Shown: positions 48,944-61,600 of the stretch, one piece after another
How positions within the stretch are numbered: the stretch's first letter is position 1
How the letters are laid out: the number at the start of each line of letters is the position of its first letter
Source of the DNA: Polymyxa betae
Taxonomy: Eukaryota; Endomyxa; Phytomyxea; Plasmodiophorida; Plasmodiophoridae
Assembly: GCA_003693705.1 (NCBI GenBank)
Contig: RBZT01000267.1
Coordinates: forward strand, 62,001-126,000
Reading direction: 5' to 3'
DNA: 64,000 bases
Made by a program: the position numbers and the translations under genes
The notes under the pieces: generated by a model
The model's database searches: none
The model's input: only the letters and a program-made list of their open reading frames with translations
What the model was told of the DNA's origin: nothing

Positions 48944-50075
48944 ATGTCTAGTAGCAGATCATTGGCCAGCCTTGACGCTTCCGATCTGGAATGCACCATC
49001 TGTTCGCGATTATTGCTTGAACCTGTCACCTTATCATGTGGACACACACTCTGTCGTTCGTGCCTGAAAAGCTCTCTGTTCGTTCACCGGATTTATCCTC
49101 GAAATTTATCCAATTCATTATTGATATCAGGAATGTGAAGAGACACTGTCCTTTCTGTCGGCATCCATGCTCATCAAATCCAATATCACATCCGCCAACG
49201 ACGCTGCTCGTCAATCTCCTTGACAAATACTTCCCAGATGAATCGGCAGCGCGCGCCTCCGAGCATATCCACGAACGTCGCGTGAACCAGCGCCGTCTGC
49301 TACTGTTCTTCACGAAATCGGTGGAGTTCCCGAACAGGAATGTTCAGTATATTATTTATGAGCCCAGATATCAGCGCATGGTATCGGATTGTCTCGCCAG
49401 TAAACGCGAATTCGTCGCCGTCCTCGATGGCAAAGACGTCGGCTGTCTCATGACGATCGTTGATGCGCGCGTCGCTCTTGATGGACGCCGTCTGATTCAG
49501 GTCGGCCTTTCAGCCCCTCGATGGTACCAGCCCTCATAAATTGTTGCTGCTATCCAGTGCCGGGGCCTTCAGCCGGTCCAGATCGCCGACCTGCAAGAAG
49601 TCGAGATGGGATTCGGGCTGATGTCGGCGGCCGTCACGCCCATCATCGACGCACCGCAGTCGTGGGCCAACACGGCCGATTCGCTGGCCGTCTGTCGCAC
49701 CGAAATGAATCGACTGCTGGAGGCGTCGCATTCAACGCTGGCTCGTTATTACGAAATGGACAATGCTGTCGCTCCAGAAGGTATCCATTGAAATTGCTTT
49801 GCTGAAGTCGATTGAAAGTGTTCGAATGACATTTTGGTAAAGGCCCGTCGGAATTCAGTTATTGGGCGTTCGGTTTAGTGCAATGCCCGGAGTCACTCAA
49901 ACTCGCTGCTTTGGCTGAATCCCATGTTGGCAGGCGACTCCAGTGTCTGCGCGAAGCGATCTCTGAATCGCGGCGGCGGATCGAGCGCAGGAATTGGAAC
50001 CAGACGTTGGTGTTCGGGGCGATCGTCGCATGCACGATCGCCTTTTCAGTCAAGGAACATCTATCGTCGAAATAA
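48944..50075 (+). CDS. RING finger plus LON-substrate-binding protein with C-terminal membrane anchor
   Basis: Four exons (48944-49077, 49131-49500, 49558-49780, 49843-50075) give 319 residues. The RING finger is at residues about 14-60: CTICSRLLLEPVTLSCGH, CRSC and, after the first join, CPFC. It is followed by a LON N-terminal-like domain (LLFFTKSVEFPNRNVQYIIYEPRYQRMV; FSYWAFGLVQCP), as in LONRF E3 ligases. After a helical, Arg-rich stretch (SESRRRIERRNW) comes one hydrophobic segment TLVFGAIVACTIAFSV and a short tail, a likely tail anchor. It should be an E3 ubiquitin ligase fixed to an organelle or ER membrane. The LONRF proteins I know lack such an anchor. Its stop is 33 bp from the TAF10 stop. 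Confidence 0.85.
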
Positions 50076-50108
50076 TTAATTTCGAAACATAATAATTAGA
50101 AAGGCTGA

Positions 50109-50535
50109 TTATTGATCGGATTGTATGAGATCGGCAGCGCTACCACAATAATAAGCCGGCTTCATAACCGTCACGCCTTGATCAAATAAAGCTGCCGATA
50201 GATCATCTGTCGTCAATGTATACACCTCTTCACCGCTCTTCTTCTTCTTGAATCCGACGCCTTTCCGATGTTGACAATATCGCAACGATGTCTTGGCGAT
50301 ATCAAATACAAACCTTCAATACATGTTCGACAAACGAAATCGAAGGGATTTGTTCGAATTACTTTTGGGTGGCGAGACCGATGACCTTCAATATGGCGGG
50401 ATCTGGACAGGAAGCACCGCTCTGCTCGAGGTAGTGAGCTAGAACCGACTCGGGGATGGTCCCTTCGAAATCTTTCAGGGATTCCATCAGTTCAGAGCAT
50501 AATGAGGCCGAGTCGGCTTTGCCTGCAGAAGCCAT
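50109..50535 (-). CDS. TAF10: TFIID/SAGA subunit TAF10
   Basis: Two exons (50363-50535, 50109-50313; 49-nt intron) give 125 residues. The histone-fold region reads LMESLKDFEGTIPESVLAHY, LEQSGASCPDPAILKVIGLATQK and then, across the join, FVFDIAKTSLRYCQHRKGVG with the basic loop KKKKSG and TLTTDDLSAALFDQGVTV. This is the conserved TAF10 fold that dimerises with TAF3/TAF8 or SPT7. The start ATG 50535 (MASAGKADSASL) is the first in-frame ATG; the upstream in-frame stretch lacks one. Acts in the nucleus in transcription initiation and coactivation. Tail to tail with the RING-LON gene. Confidence 0.9.
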
Positions 50536-51222
50536 CGGGATGTGAAATGAGATGTGGTCGCACTCATCTGAAAAACCGCTTTCCGCAATTTCTGACCAAG
50601 CTAATTCTGTGGCTTTTGATTTTCTCACTGACGCACAATTTCGTGACTTCAAAGTTCAGTTTTCATCAACTGGCAACGTGTTAGATCGAAAAAGTTAGGA
50701 AATCTGGGGTGGGACATATGCTTAGAGGAACTGGCTCTGAATTAAAACATCAGAAGCTGGTTCCAAATGAATGTAGAAAAGTGGGAGTCTTGGGATTGCC
50801 CCATGAGCTGTATTTGCCTTCCAACTCTGCGTGTCCATCTATTAGTTGAATGGGTATAGGCCAGGCGTGTTGCTTTTAAGATGTGATTGAATTGACAGCC
50901 GATAGGTAGCTTACTCGTTTGAGTTTGTTTTACTTGCCGTATTCCTCTAACACTTTATCAGCCCGCTTAGGGAGTATACCTCGCTACTCCAGCGCACCAA
51001 CAATTTATTAATACCAACCGGAAACGACTTTCAGAAGCTGTATTATGGCATATAAAGAAGCGATAACAGCGATAAAAGCCACACCGTTCCGTGTCTGTCG
51101 TCCAAGGCTATCAGATGGCAAACAAAAAGCGTTTGCTAAAGCGGATATCAATCTGTATCCAGAGATGAGCTGGTCCACTGACTGCTCTAGAGTCTAGACG
51201 CTAGCACAGCCTCCGCTGTGGA
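50536..51222. other. intergenic region, nothing identified
   Basis: About 690 bp upstream of TAF10 and at the 3' end of the DUF455 gene. No frame or repeat of note beyond a short TCTAGA-type palindrome cluster near 51185-51200. Confidence 0.5.
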
Positions 51223-52291
51223 CTAGACACGATTGATGGTGACTAATGGCTCATAGTACTCTGGTGTAAGCCCCGCCAATTGACGGTCGCGAGCATTGAA
51301 CTGGGGTCGGAAGCCTTGTGGCATGTATCGACGAATCATCGAATGAAAAACCGTTATCGGATCTAACTCGTTTGCATGACAAATCTCCTTATACCATTTC
51401 GTGCCTGTCGATACATGATTCACCTATGAAAATATTCAACACGAAATGATCGCGGGCCAATGGTTTGCGTCCTACTTCATCTTGAACGATTTGGGATACG
51501 ATCTCAGCAGAGATCATATCCTGTTGTTTTTCCAGAATTTGGATGAATTTTGGGCCGGCATCTAAGCCTGCAAGGAAGCTTAGGTTTGTATAGCGATGTG
51601 ATCCATATATGGGACCTCGAGCTTCTTGCGCCATCGGTACAACCGCCAATCTGGCTAACAGATCTTCATTTGTGGCCATAACACAATCCCAAAGCGAAGA
51701 ATGTGCAGCGATATCGCCATAGCTATGGCCGAGCTGGTTTAGCCGCCTTTGGCACATTTGGAAGTGTTTACACTCATCTGATAAGATGTCGAGGAAGTCA
51801 TCGATGAAAGATCGCGGCGACTAAAGCCCAATCAATATTGATTCCGAGAGCAGGCCGGTGTTCACAAATGAACCTGAACTCGATGAGAGAAACGAATAAT
51901 CGTATCCCAATAAGTATGGACAGCTGTCATTTCAATATGTGCTATATTCAACAAGATATAAGCAGATGGCGATACATTCGAATTCTTCATTGACGGTACC
52001 TGAACAATTTCTATCAATAGTTTCCCATGAAAATTAATGAATGAATACGAGCTGAGGTTTGACAAGATTGGGCTTATCTGGCATTAGAGGAAATTCGGGC
52101 AGATCTAATGGCTCATCTTTAATTCTGATCGGCAGTTGTTCGTGACCTCGAAGACGACATGCATCAAGCGACAACCGTATCTTAATTCCATCAGCGATAT
52201 TATAGCCTGATTCTAATTGACAAAGGCTGACCTTGGTCCGCAAATCGGTCGTTGTAAACACACGCCTAGCGTATGAGACCAAGCTTGACAT
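51223..52291 (-). CDS. DUF455 ferritin-like domain protein
   Basis: Four exons (52049-52291, 51880-51999, 51476-51820, 51223-51423; introns 49-59 nt) give 302 residues. The ferritin-like metal ligands of the DUF455 family are visible: NIAHIEMTAVHTYWDTIIRF (first E..H pair), a DECKHFQMCQRRLNQLGHSY helix, ARLAVVPMAQEARG and, after the last join, QDEVNHVSTGTKWYKEIC, the classical DEVxHV motif. The C-terminal block FNARDRQLAGLTPEYYEPLV also matches. Family members are thought to be di-iron or related enzymes; the reaction is unknown. The DEVNHV motif appears only when the 52-nt intron is removed, which supports that splice. Confidence 0.88.
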
Positions 52292-53053
52292 CACGACGAA
52301 GAAGTAAGCTAATGACTGAACAAGCTGGCAGGGAGAAAGATCAAGGGGCACTCATGACATTGCATCGGGCTGCGCCTCCGGCCCAGCTAACTCTGTAGTC
52401 TGTATGCGATGGAGCCATCGTATTATGACAAGCTTTTTGAATAGAGGCCGCTAACCTGATAGGCTTTCAAACAAGCTTGGTGTTCTACATTCAGGCCTGG
52501 GTTGGAATTATAGTCCACAAAATTCAGGAGGAAATGAACTTTTGAAATGGAAGTATCCCAGAGCCACAACTTCTAGAGTCAGGTAGTCATCCAGGATTGT
52601 AAGTAGGTCATTGTGGATTCCGCCGATTAGGTAAACAATCTGTATATATTGGTATTCAAATAGCTGAGCCTTATCAGAAATTGGTAAGCCAATTTGTGGG
52701 AGTTTTAGCGCTGATATATCGCAGACACTTGCTCGTGCTTATCTCAATGGAGTTGCTATATCCGGGACGTCACGTTGACAAGATTCAGCAAGGAGATCTG
52801 ACTCCTCAGGAGATCAGCCTTTGAGACTCAAGTGACCAAGATACTAATAACTTCAGACAGTGACTGAATGCGACATGTTTTCATTGAGACTGCAGCCCCA
52901 CTATAAATAGCGCACCTGACCGTGACCAGGGCCTACCGTATGGGGTCACGTCTAGTACGCATTGGCCCGAGTTCGGCGAATCAGTGGAGGCCGATCCCCC
53001 CTGCTGGTGTGGATATTGAAGTTACTGTTGCAATCTGCCGTGCCGAAACCTTT
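52292..53053. other. divergent intergenic region
   Basis: About 760 bp between the DUF455 gene and the SET-domain gene. An in-frame ATG at 52940 would extend the latter by 38 residues. No other feature seen. Confidence 0.45.
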
Positions 53054-54353
53054 ATGGAAGCTTTGGCTACATGGGTCAGATCCAGATCTGGCTATGTCGA
53101 CCCTACATTATGTATTCAAGATCATCAACCCAGTGATCTTGCTAAGAGATACCGGGGTGTCTTCGCCGGCCCCGATGGTTTACCAGCGAACCATACCTTT
53201 CTGAGAATGCCCTACAGCGGTCTCGTTTCTGCTGATACAAGCCGGATCAATCTGCGTTTCGACGAATGGAATTGCCGATATGGTCTTACTTCTTGGGACT
53301 CTCTCATGTAATCCTGCCTAGCGACGGTCTTTAGACAGATAACCTGTTCTTAGTCTGGCGTTGATTTACGAGGACACCAACAGGCCGTCGCCCTGGGACT
53401 CCTATTTGGATTTCCTACCAAATCAGCTCGAGACGCCATTATTTTGGACAGATGACGAACGAGGCATGCTTAAAGACACAGCCGTTGAAGTTGCTCTCGG
53501 TCTGGACTCTATCGAGGCTGGATTCAGAGACCGCTTGCTGCCCGTTATGAAGAACAATCGGAATTTGTTCCGTTGCAGCGATTCCGAGTTGCACCGTCTC
53601 TACCATCGTTTTGGGGCGCTGGTGATGGCATATAGTTTCACATTAGGCGGGCCTTCTTCTGATCAATCTGATTGCGAAACGGACGACGAAGAACAGTCTG
53701 CAAGTATTGCGATGGTACCTATAGCTGATGCTCTCAATCATATCTCATTTGCCACGAACGCTATGCTGGTCCACGACGACGCCGATGGGTGCGTGTCGAT
53801 GCAAACTCTTCGAGCGATCGCCCCAAACGAGGAACTGATCAACACATATGGAGAGCTTGGCAATGACGTACTGCTAGTTCGTTATGGGTTTATCGATAAT
53901 ACTGACAATCCCTATACGAACACCCTGGTGAGGTATTCAGATTTCACCTCAACGGTTGGTCAGAAAGCGTTCCAGCGCATGACGGCTCTTGGCCATAAAC
54001 AATATGATCTGGCCAATGAATATTTCTTCCTTCGATCCCCGACCGACGATGAAGAGTTATTGGAGCAGATACCGGATTGTCTGAAAACCCTGCTTATCTG
54101 TGCCATCGCTACTGATAACGAACTATCGAGGATTATGGCAAGTAGCGATGAAATTAACCTACAGCCATATTCTGAAAAAATGCTTAAACTGCTATTTGAA
54201 GCCTTCACCAAATTACCGGAGCACAACACTGACATCTCCAAGCTGAACGATTATCCTCAAGGTTCTCGACTCTACAATATTTATAGGGTAAAGTTAGAAG
54301 CTGCCAGTATCATGGCTGCTTGGCGTAAAGCATTGGCCCACCATACACAATAA
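53054..54353 (+). CDS. SET-domain lysine methyltransferase, SETD6/RKM-like
   Basis: Two exons (53054-53307, 53354-54353; 46-nt intron) give 417 residues from ATG 53054; an upstream in-frame ATG at 52940 is possible. The first part has RGVFAGPDGLPANHTFLRMP, the N-terminal SET strands. The second has IAMVPIADALNHISFATNAM, the NH-containing SET core, a split-SET insert with an acidic loop (DCETDDEEQS), and NTYGELGNDVLLVRYGFID, the tyrosine-bearing C-terminal SET motif. The Rubisco-LSMT-like substrate domain follows (EYFFLRSPTDDEELLEQIPD and later helices). Such enzymes methylate lysines on ribosomal or nuclear proteins. The join gives SWDSLILALIYEDTN. Confidence 0.88.
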
Positions 54354-54625
54354 TACGACCACCCATACATTTATAAAGCTTGGACTCTAGACTGATTTAA
54401 CGTCTTCTGGAACGATCTGCGAATTGGTACTTAGACATGAGATCATTATCTGATGGACTGAAAAATGGCTTTGTACTGTATCAGCACTCCAAGGTCGTCC
54501 CTCTCTATGACTGTTTCAGCGATCGGTTCGGCTGCTGAACCACGTTTCGGCGGTGATCTTATATGCCTTTGCCAATCCTGCTTCAAGCATATGTCCTCGT
54601 ACATTCATATTATTCAGCTTCGTTT

Positions 54626-55269
54626 ATGACAGATACCAACGTCCGGTATGACCGTTGCCACCCGACGCTCCAGAAACCGCTCGAGCCCATCCCTCTGCAT
54701 CCAGGCTTTATTATCGCTGCCAAACCACAATATCCAGTTAAACCGAAAACGATCAAACCGAAACCTATTCGTCTCGTAGGTTCTGGCTGTCCAGAATTAC
54801 CGTCATCTTGTAGCTCTTTACTTTGCCAAGGTTCATATGAACATTGTTCTGCCTTCATGAGAATTCGGAAGACTCCGTTTCTGCGAGCTCATATTCTAGA
54901 AATCAAGGAAAATGATCAACCAGATACACGAAAGCGCAGCTTCGCTATGTCGACTCCAGTGGAAGTGGCGCCCATAAGAATACTACAGACAGAAAGTCCT
55001 GCCTTGCCAAAAGTCTCAAGCGATAATTCCTCTAATGAATCAGTTCCCGTCAAGAAGCCGAAACGAAGACGAGCTTTAGCTTGTGAGGTAGTGAGAAGTT
55101 TTCGATGCAACTTTCCTGGTTGCGACAAGGCCTATGGATCGGTATGTGCTGCTTGCCATCAACGCCATACTCACGATCTTACATTGTTGTATAGTCGCCA
55201 GCACTTTGTCTGCATAAAAAGCGGGCGCATGGAAGCCAAGTGCAGGATGAAAGTCAGGACGATAAGTGA
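54626..55269 (+). CDS. single C2H2 zinc-finger protein
   Basis: Exon 1 54626-55141 and exon 2 55195-55269 (53-nt intron) give 196 residues. Most of the protein is basic, proline- and serine-rich. One C2H2 finger lies near the C-terminus: FRCNFPGCDKAYGS followed, after the join, by SPALCLHKKRAHG. This gives C-x4-C-x12-H-x4-H, and the finger is complete only with the chosen intron. A KPKRRRA patch just before it may be a nuclear signal. DNA or RNA binding is likely; no target known. Reading through the intron would lose both histidines. Confidence 0.7.
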
Positions 55270-55352
55270 GAGCAAATGGCAGTAGCACACGTACAAAAAT
55301 ATTTATTAATGAATCAAAATAAATTATTGCTAATACATTCAAATGAACAATG

Positions 55353-55981
55353 TTAAAGAAATTCTGCAAACTCTTGTCGTATTTGGCTCTCTTCTTCGGG
55401 CGTGAAATCGTCCTTAATATTGAAAGTGGAGCGAATCTGCTTCGGCGTTTTGCCCAACATCAGGCTAGCAATTTTCGCACAGCACAGCTCCAGAAGGTTT
55501 TGCAGATTCAGGTAATTCGCAGCCAGTAAAACTTTGAAAGTCAGCTCTAAATTGATAGCCTCGATAAATTCAGCATCCCAGAGGCCAACGACTTCAACCA
55601 AATTCGCTGTACGAAGAGGGCGTGCTATCTCTCTGGAAGGCGTTGATGAGTGATAGACCATCCATTCAATAATGGGTTTCAGGACCGATCCTTCGATATC
55701 TTTTAAGGGGATCTGTCACAAATGTCAACAGAATGAAATGCAAGTGTCTGGGAAGATACCCACAGTTCTATTGTCCTGGTCGAGTTCAAGACAGGATTTG
55801 ATGTATTGTGACATCATTGCTACAGAACGGGCAATCGGGAATCTACACAGACGTCACCGAAGAAGCCAGTCACCAATTAGAGTCATTACTTTTCCCCGTC
55901 ATTGGACACGATCGTGATGGTCGAATCAGCCTCGTAGTCGTAGGCGAGATCGTCGAGACCGCCTTGAACCGAATCCGGCAT
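55353..55981 (-). CDS. SKP1: SKP1, adaptor of SCF ubiquitin ligases
   Basis: Three exons (55890-55981, 55764-55842, 55353-55712; introns 47 and 51 nt) give 176 residues. The BTB/POZ part shows ITIVSNDGEKFPIARSVAMM, then IPLKDIEGSVLKPIIEWMVY. The C-terminal F-box-binding part shows LTFKVLLAANYLNLQNLLEL, GKTPKQIRSTFNIKDDFTPE and EEESQIRQEFAEF. SKP1 links CUL1 to F-box proteins. The usual terminal NQWCEEK is replaced by EFAEFL. There is a longer than usual spacer between the two halves (HSSTPSREIARPLRTANL). Confidence 0.93.
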
Positions 55982-56831
55982 CTCTGTCTTAGATCTGTTT
56001 GTACGCAATGGAAGATGCTATAACACTCCCATAGGCTGGTCTGAGGGGGTTACGTACCATACCCTAATTGGGACTTCTATACAGGGCTTCGTTGACTGGA
56101 TCGCTGCATTTGAGAATCAAGTAGGAATCTTTCACGTCCGTTGGCAATATGTGTATTGTTTATAGTAACTCGGTTGACCAAGTACCGATAGTGTGAGTTG
56201 TATTTCAATTGTGTTCGCCACCGGTTGCTTCCAGAACGGACCAAATAACATTTTGAGAAAAAATTGGACAAACGCCTCATTAAAGAAGATGTCGATTGCT
56301 ATTGTTTTGATGCTGAAGAGGGTCTGAGTGGGTATAATAAAGGTCGAACAGCCAAGAAGCTCTCAATTCAGCATGACGCAAATGATGCTCAAACGCCAAA
56401 CAGTGGTCGATTCAGATTTCAATTAAACCGAGGTAAAACCTCCTTTACATTACGAGCGTATTGGTAGAGCAGCTCTGCACCGCATGACCGTTAACGACTG
56501 CCCCCATGGCCCCGATTTCCTGCCCCAAGATACAACCGATGACGCCACCTACTGCGCCAGTGCACGGATCGGCGTGCCATGGTCTCCTGTTTAAGGTAAC
56601 GTTACGGGGACGCCCTGTGTGTTTGGCGTTCTCCCCTATGATGAGCAGCCTGTTTCTCTTAACCTCAATGAGCATTGAACCTGTGTGACGGACTGCCGCG
56701 ATTTCTCACTGCTACGTTGTTCGTTGGTCTCTTCGATCGTCTCTGCCGGCGCCGACTCGATCTCCTGCCCGCCCTCAGGATTCCACTACCGTCTCTGATA
56801 TCGGGCCGTTTCAGATCAGGGCCGGAGAGCG
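55982..56831. other. intergenic region with weak ORFs
   Basis: About 850 bp between the SKP1 start and the CCCH gene start. Several weak frames occur. Only the minus frame at 56445-56675 has a notable pattern and is listed separately. Confidence 0.4.
56445..56675 (-). CDS. possible small glycine-zipper-like protein
   Basis: A 76-residue frame with a real ATG at 56675. The C-terminal half is glycine-rich with spaced G-x3-G pairs (CTGAVGGVIGCILGQEIGAM), a pattern of glycine-zipper membrane peptides. Polar N-terminal part. It could also be a GC-rich promoter stretch of the CCCH gene in chance frame. Confidence 0.25.
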   Translation of the reverse strand: MLIEVKRNRLLIIGENAKHTGRPRNVTLNRRPWHADPCTGAVGGVIGCILGQEIGAMGAVVNGHAVQSCSTNTLVM

Positions 56832-58039
56832 ATGGCGTCGTTCAGCGGCGGTGGCAGCGCGAATTCGAGCGCAAACTCGAAGGGTCCTCTTATGGACGAG
56901 ACCAAGCTCGTCAAGTACAAGACTGGTACGTTTTCTGCCAACAATAATGAATGTTTGATCACATCAGAGCATTACAGTGATGTGTCAACGTATGGTTCGA
57001 GTCAACAGCTGTCGTTATGGTCATCTTTGTGATTTCGCACATGATGCTAATGAGCTTCGTCGGAACTTGAATCAGCACTGGTACCAAGGTGTTATCTGTG
57101 AAATCGCCGACCATGACGATAAGAAATGTGAGTTTGCACACAATGAGATGGAATTGATGTACCATCCGAGCGTTTACAAGACTAAGCTCTGCGACAAATA
57201 CCTTTCAGCTGGAGGATGCCCTAAAAATCAGGTCAGAGCATCTTCTGCTGCCTCTGTTCTCCTAGATTGACAGGTTTTGCAGTACTGTGCCTATGCTCAT
57301 GGAAAGACAGATCTCAGAACGCCAAAGCTGGCCGGTCAGGCAGCGAAATCAGGATGCACTAGCGGGCTTCAATCATCGCAAGCTCAATCACCTCCATCAA
57401 ACCCTAAAAGCGCAGGGCACTTTGAAAGCGTAGGTTATTCTCCAGATTAAAGTGACAAGTTTATTGAGATGTAATAGAAGCGCTCGGGATCTCGACAGCC
57501 ACCAGCTGCTCCGGAGCTGTCACCACAAGCCCATATTGGCGCTCCGCACAGACAGCAATCGTTTCCGACCTTCGCAGAAGCGGCTGGTCCTCGGGTCCCG
57601 ATTCATGGTCGGTTGCTTTCTCAACAGATTTGAATCCCTTTCTGATCTCGGTGCTCCAGTGTCACCAGCTGATCTACAGCAGGAATTTCAAGACACGACT
57701 AATGATCTGAAAATCCGAATTCTGGACCTTGTCGACCAGATCTCATCGATGCATGCCGACCGTGCAAATTATGAAAGCCACCAGAAGGCGAACCAAGTCG
57801 TTCAGGTACGAAAATACTGTCTTCTTGGGCTCCGATTTTTTGATAGTTTATAGGACGCTTATAAAGCACATCGAGAACAGACCGCAGCTCTTCAACGGCA
57901 GGTTGAGAATGCTCGACTGATGATTCAGGCGCTGCAAGGCAATCCTGCGGCACTTGCCAGGCTTTCGCCCGCTGCAGTTCAGCAGCTTTCTCGTAAAGCA
58001 TCTCAGGTTAACAGAACCGTGCTTTGGCACCCTATTTGA
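56832..58039 (+). CDS. CCCH zinc-finger protein
   Basis: Exon 1 56832-56925, exon 2 56978-57231, exon 3 from 57283, with further exons to the stop at about 58039. The CCCH array is CQRMVRVNSCRYGHLCDFAH, then ICEIADHDDKKCEFAH and, after the second join, CDKYLSAGGCPKNQYCAYAH (C-x8-C-x5-C-x3-H), which appears only with the chosen acceptor at 57282. A proline/glutamine-rich disordered part follows (about residues 160-230). A C-terminal coiled coil comes last (ADLQQEFQDTTNDLKIRILD, AYKAHREQTAALQRQVENA). CCCH proteins of this kind bind RNA. The final two introns have more than one possible splice choice. Confidence 0.8.
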
Positions 58040-58691
58040 GCTGAACCTTTATGCTAGGCTGCCACAGCCATTGCTGCCTACAAACATTCAACCTCCAACC
58101 CGACACATAGTCTCATTCAAGATCTGTCTGAGCTAGAAATATAGTGATACTGTACAGAATTGCACTGACCATGCTTCAATATACAAATTGTCTTTGAATC
58201 CAGAGCCATTTTTATTGTGACTCGATACTGCTGTTCTCTTCAGGCTTTTCTTGAACGTCATCACCTTATGATAATGGTTGAGTGATTTTATGCCGACCCC
58301 AGCTGTGCTTGTCATTCTTTAAATTTGAATGCACCTACAGCCCATAGATTTCTAGATCTCATTTTGATTTGCACCATCTAACAGCATACTCTGTATACTG
58401 TTAGGAGTATTGCCACGCTATATTATTTGATCTCATAAAATGGGATGTATCTTTCAAGTCTCCACCCGCTTGGACCACTTTCCTACATGCGTCTGAGAAA
58501 TTTAAAGTGAAATACAATTTAAATGAATTAGTCGTTTGTAATGTTACCCGCCGCAGTTACGCATCCCATTCCCATCTACATCAGTGGGGCTTTCCAGATT
58601 CTCACTATCAGCTGTTTTCATTTATACTATATCCATACTCGTCTTGCAGCTTCGTTGTTGAGCTGTATGCTCTGGTTGTGAGCCAGTCAAC
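58040..58691. other. intergenic region, nothing identified
   Basis: About 650 bp between the CCCH and SKI2-type genes; no convincing frame. Presumed terminator and promoter. Confidence 0.5.
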
Positions 58692-61600
58692 ATGAATTCC
58701 GATGGTATTTTTTTCAACTCATTTTCAGCTCAAACTCGCTCTTATTTCACATCGTCTTACTTCGAATGAATGCTTATTCTCCCGTCTAGTCCGAACGGAA
58801 ACCGATGCTACTTCCAATGGGACTGGTGACGAAACCCTGCTGCTGCCAGATTCAGCAGTGTCGAATTCGGCCGATGCTATGACGCCAGGCGAGGAGTTCC
58901 CGGCCCAGTTCTGGTCGTCCATCACCGTCGAACAAGCGATTGAAAACCTATTAATGCCATCGATTCGCAAGACACGAATCGAGCTCGATGAAACCAATGA
59001 CACGTTCCGTGAAACCGACGATATCGATGGCACCCTGGACTCCAAATCGTCCACTGCAATGACCAGAAAATTGAATGTCAAAAAGGATCAAATCTTTGGC
59101 TCATCTAGCAGTATTCCGTAATCCATTTTGAAACTAATCTCGGTCGTCTGTCACTGAAAACGATTTAGATTTCTTCCGGGTGGTTTCATCGCCAAGCCGA
59201 GCTCGGTCGGCAGCGCTCATCATTTCGCTGCCGACCTCGACATGATATTCGGTTATCTGGACGCTGATACAGATCTGGAAGTGGATTCGCCCTGGGCGAA
59301 ATCTGTCCTAGATATTCATCCGAATCAGCAAACTCGTGATCTGATCTCCTCGATATGCTCACAGAAAGTCGAGCCTGAAGGCCCAGAAGTTGAGTCGTCT
59401 TTACCAATGGTGGCGAACGCCCCTGAACTTCTTTCAACGCATACAAACCTGAACTCTGATCTCGAGGTTCGTCTGCTCATTTCAATATGACTGTTTTTCA
59501 ATTCTGCACTTGAATCATCAATGCTGCCTTTTTGATTGATGTCCCACTGTAGGTCCAGCTGCTGAATGAGGCCATTCGTAAGAAAGAAGAGATGAAGTCG
59601 AGACGTAACGCTGTCGAGAAAGAAGTCAGCGAAATCCTGCCGAAAGAGAGCAGCGCTGTCCTATCGATGGCTTCGATTTTCGGTCCGGGAAACCTCGAAG
59701 ACCATCTCCTGCCGCCGGAGACCGAGCACATCCCCAACGTAGATCAATCTCAGTCTCCCGGGCCCGACCAGAAACTGGCGGCCGGTACGGCTTGGCTCGT
59801 TGTGGAGCAGCTATATTTGATGTTTTACGATAGCTGCGGGAGAAGAAGTCGATCAGCTGCTGCCAACCGATAACGACGCCAAGCAGACCGCTAAACGATT
59901 CGCATTCGATGAGAAACTAAAACCGAAGACCGATATCAACTTCAAAGAGATCATCAAAGAGATGGCCATCGAGTATCCATTCGAGCTGGATTCGTTCCAA
60001 CAGCAGGCGATTCTTCATCTTGAGAAAGGAGAGGTAACATTACATCAAGCATTTTCGATCGCCATTCACATTGAATGTTACAGAGTGTCTTCGTGGCAGC
60101 TCACACCAGCGCCGGTACGACGAACTCTACCATTTTTTTTATATTTTAATCTGCTGAAAGGCAAGACGGTCGTAGCCGAATATGCTATTGCGTTGTGCAC
60201 CAAGCACATGACGAAAGCGATCTACACGTCGCCTATTAAGACGCTTTCTAATCAGAAATTTCGAGAGTTCAAGAAGACATTCGGCGAGGTCGGCCTGATC
60301 ACTGTAAGCCATCTGCTATCTGATATCGTCATGTCTGGATGAAACATAACACGACATCATAGGGTGATGTTCAGATCAATCCTGACGCGTCGTGCCTGAT
60401 TGTCACTACCGAGATTCTGCGTTCAATGCTTTATAAAGGCGCTGACGTGATTCGTGATATCGAATGGTACGTCTCTGTTCATTGTTATCACAACTGGGCT
60501 TATCGTCCTGAAGGTGTATCTTTGATGAAGTCCATTATCTAAATGATCCTGAGCGAGGTGCGCCTTTGGGTCATCGTGTTGCTCTTTGTGAGACTTTATA
60601 TAGGTGTGGTCTGGGAGGAGGTCATTATTATGCTTCCCGCGCACGTCAACGTACAGCTTAGTGACGACACGGTTTGCTGCTGTACTGACCTGTTTTTCAG
60701 GTCATTTTGTTGTCGGCCACAGTTCCCAACCCTCTCGAGTATGTCGGCAATCAGTGTCCTGCGAGCACGACCATCTGATTCATATTCTGCAGGTTTGCTC
60801 AATGGGTTGGAAGAACGAAAAGGAAACCGATTTACGTCATTTCGACGACGCAACGGTTTGCGGCATGATTGTATATCTGTGATCGGTTGTGTTGATCGCG
60901 TGAACGATTGACAGGCCTGTTCCGTTACAGCATTATCTATGGTGCAATAACAAAATGTACAATATTCTTGATGCCGAGTCGAACTTCGTATCGGGCGGTT
61001 TCAAACTGGCTCAAGACGAATTATCAAGGAAGGCCAAGATGCAGTTGCAATCTGGACGTAACGGTCCGGTGCGTGCCGGCTCCCTGAAAGCATTTTGGCC
61101 TCGACATACTGACGATTGCGCTACAGAACAAAGCGACACCGCAGACAGGCAACTGGGTCGCTCTGCTGAAGGAGTTGAAGAAGAACAAGCAGTTGCCTGT
61201 CGTGGTGTTCTCGTTCTCGAAGAAGACCTGCGAGCTCGCCGCAGGGGGATTATTATCGCAGGTCTGCTCTATCACGGCGATATCCAGATATTCACGTTGC
61301 TGAATGACCCCGATTTAGGACCTTACCGATTCTGCCGAGAAATCCGAGATTCGCATCCTTTGTGATACTTCACTGAAGCGGCTGCCGGAATGTGACCGGG
61401 CTCTGCCTCAAATTATGAGGTCTGATGATGCCCTCAATCCTTGCCATTCATCTTCATTAAACTGCTGTATAGAGTGAAGGGAATGCTCTCGAGGGGTATC
61501 GGGGTCCATCATTCCGGTCTACTTCCCGTCGTCAAAGAACTCGTCGAAATGGCCTTCGCCAAAGGCGTCGTCAAGATCCTGTTCGCCACTGAGACCTTTG

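Noticed and set aside
51180-51205. TCTAGA-type palindromes as a regulatory site
   Set aside because: Short, common restriction-site-like palindromes at a gene 3' end; no further support.
57589-57662. A 16-nt intron in the CCCH gene
   Set aside because: A longer intron of about 73 nt ending at CTCCAG joins the exons in phase, so the very short one is unnecessary.
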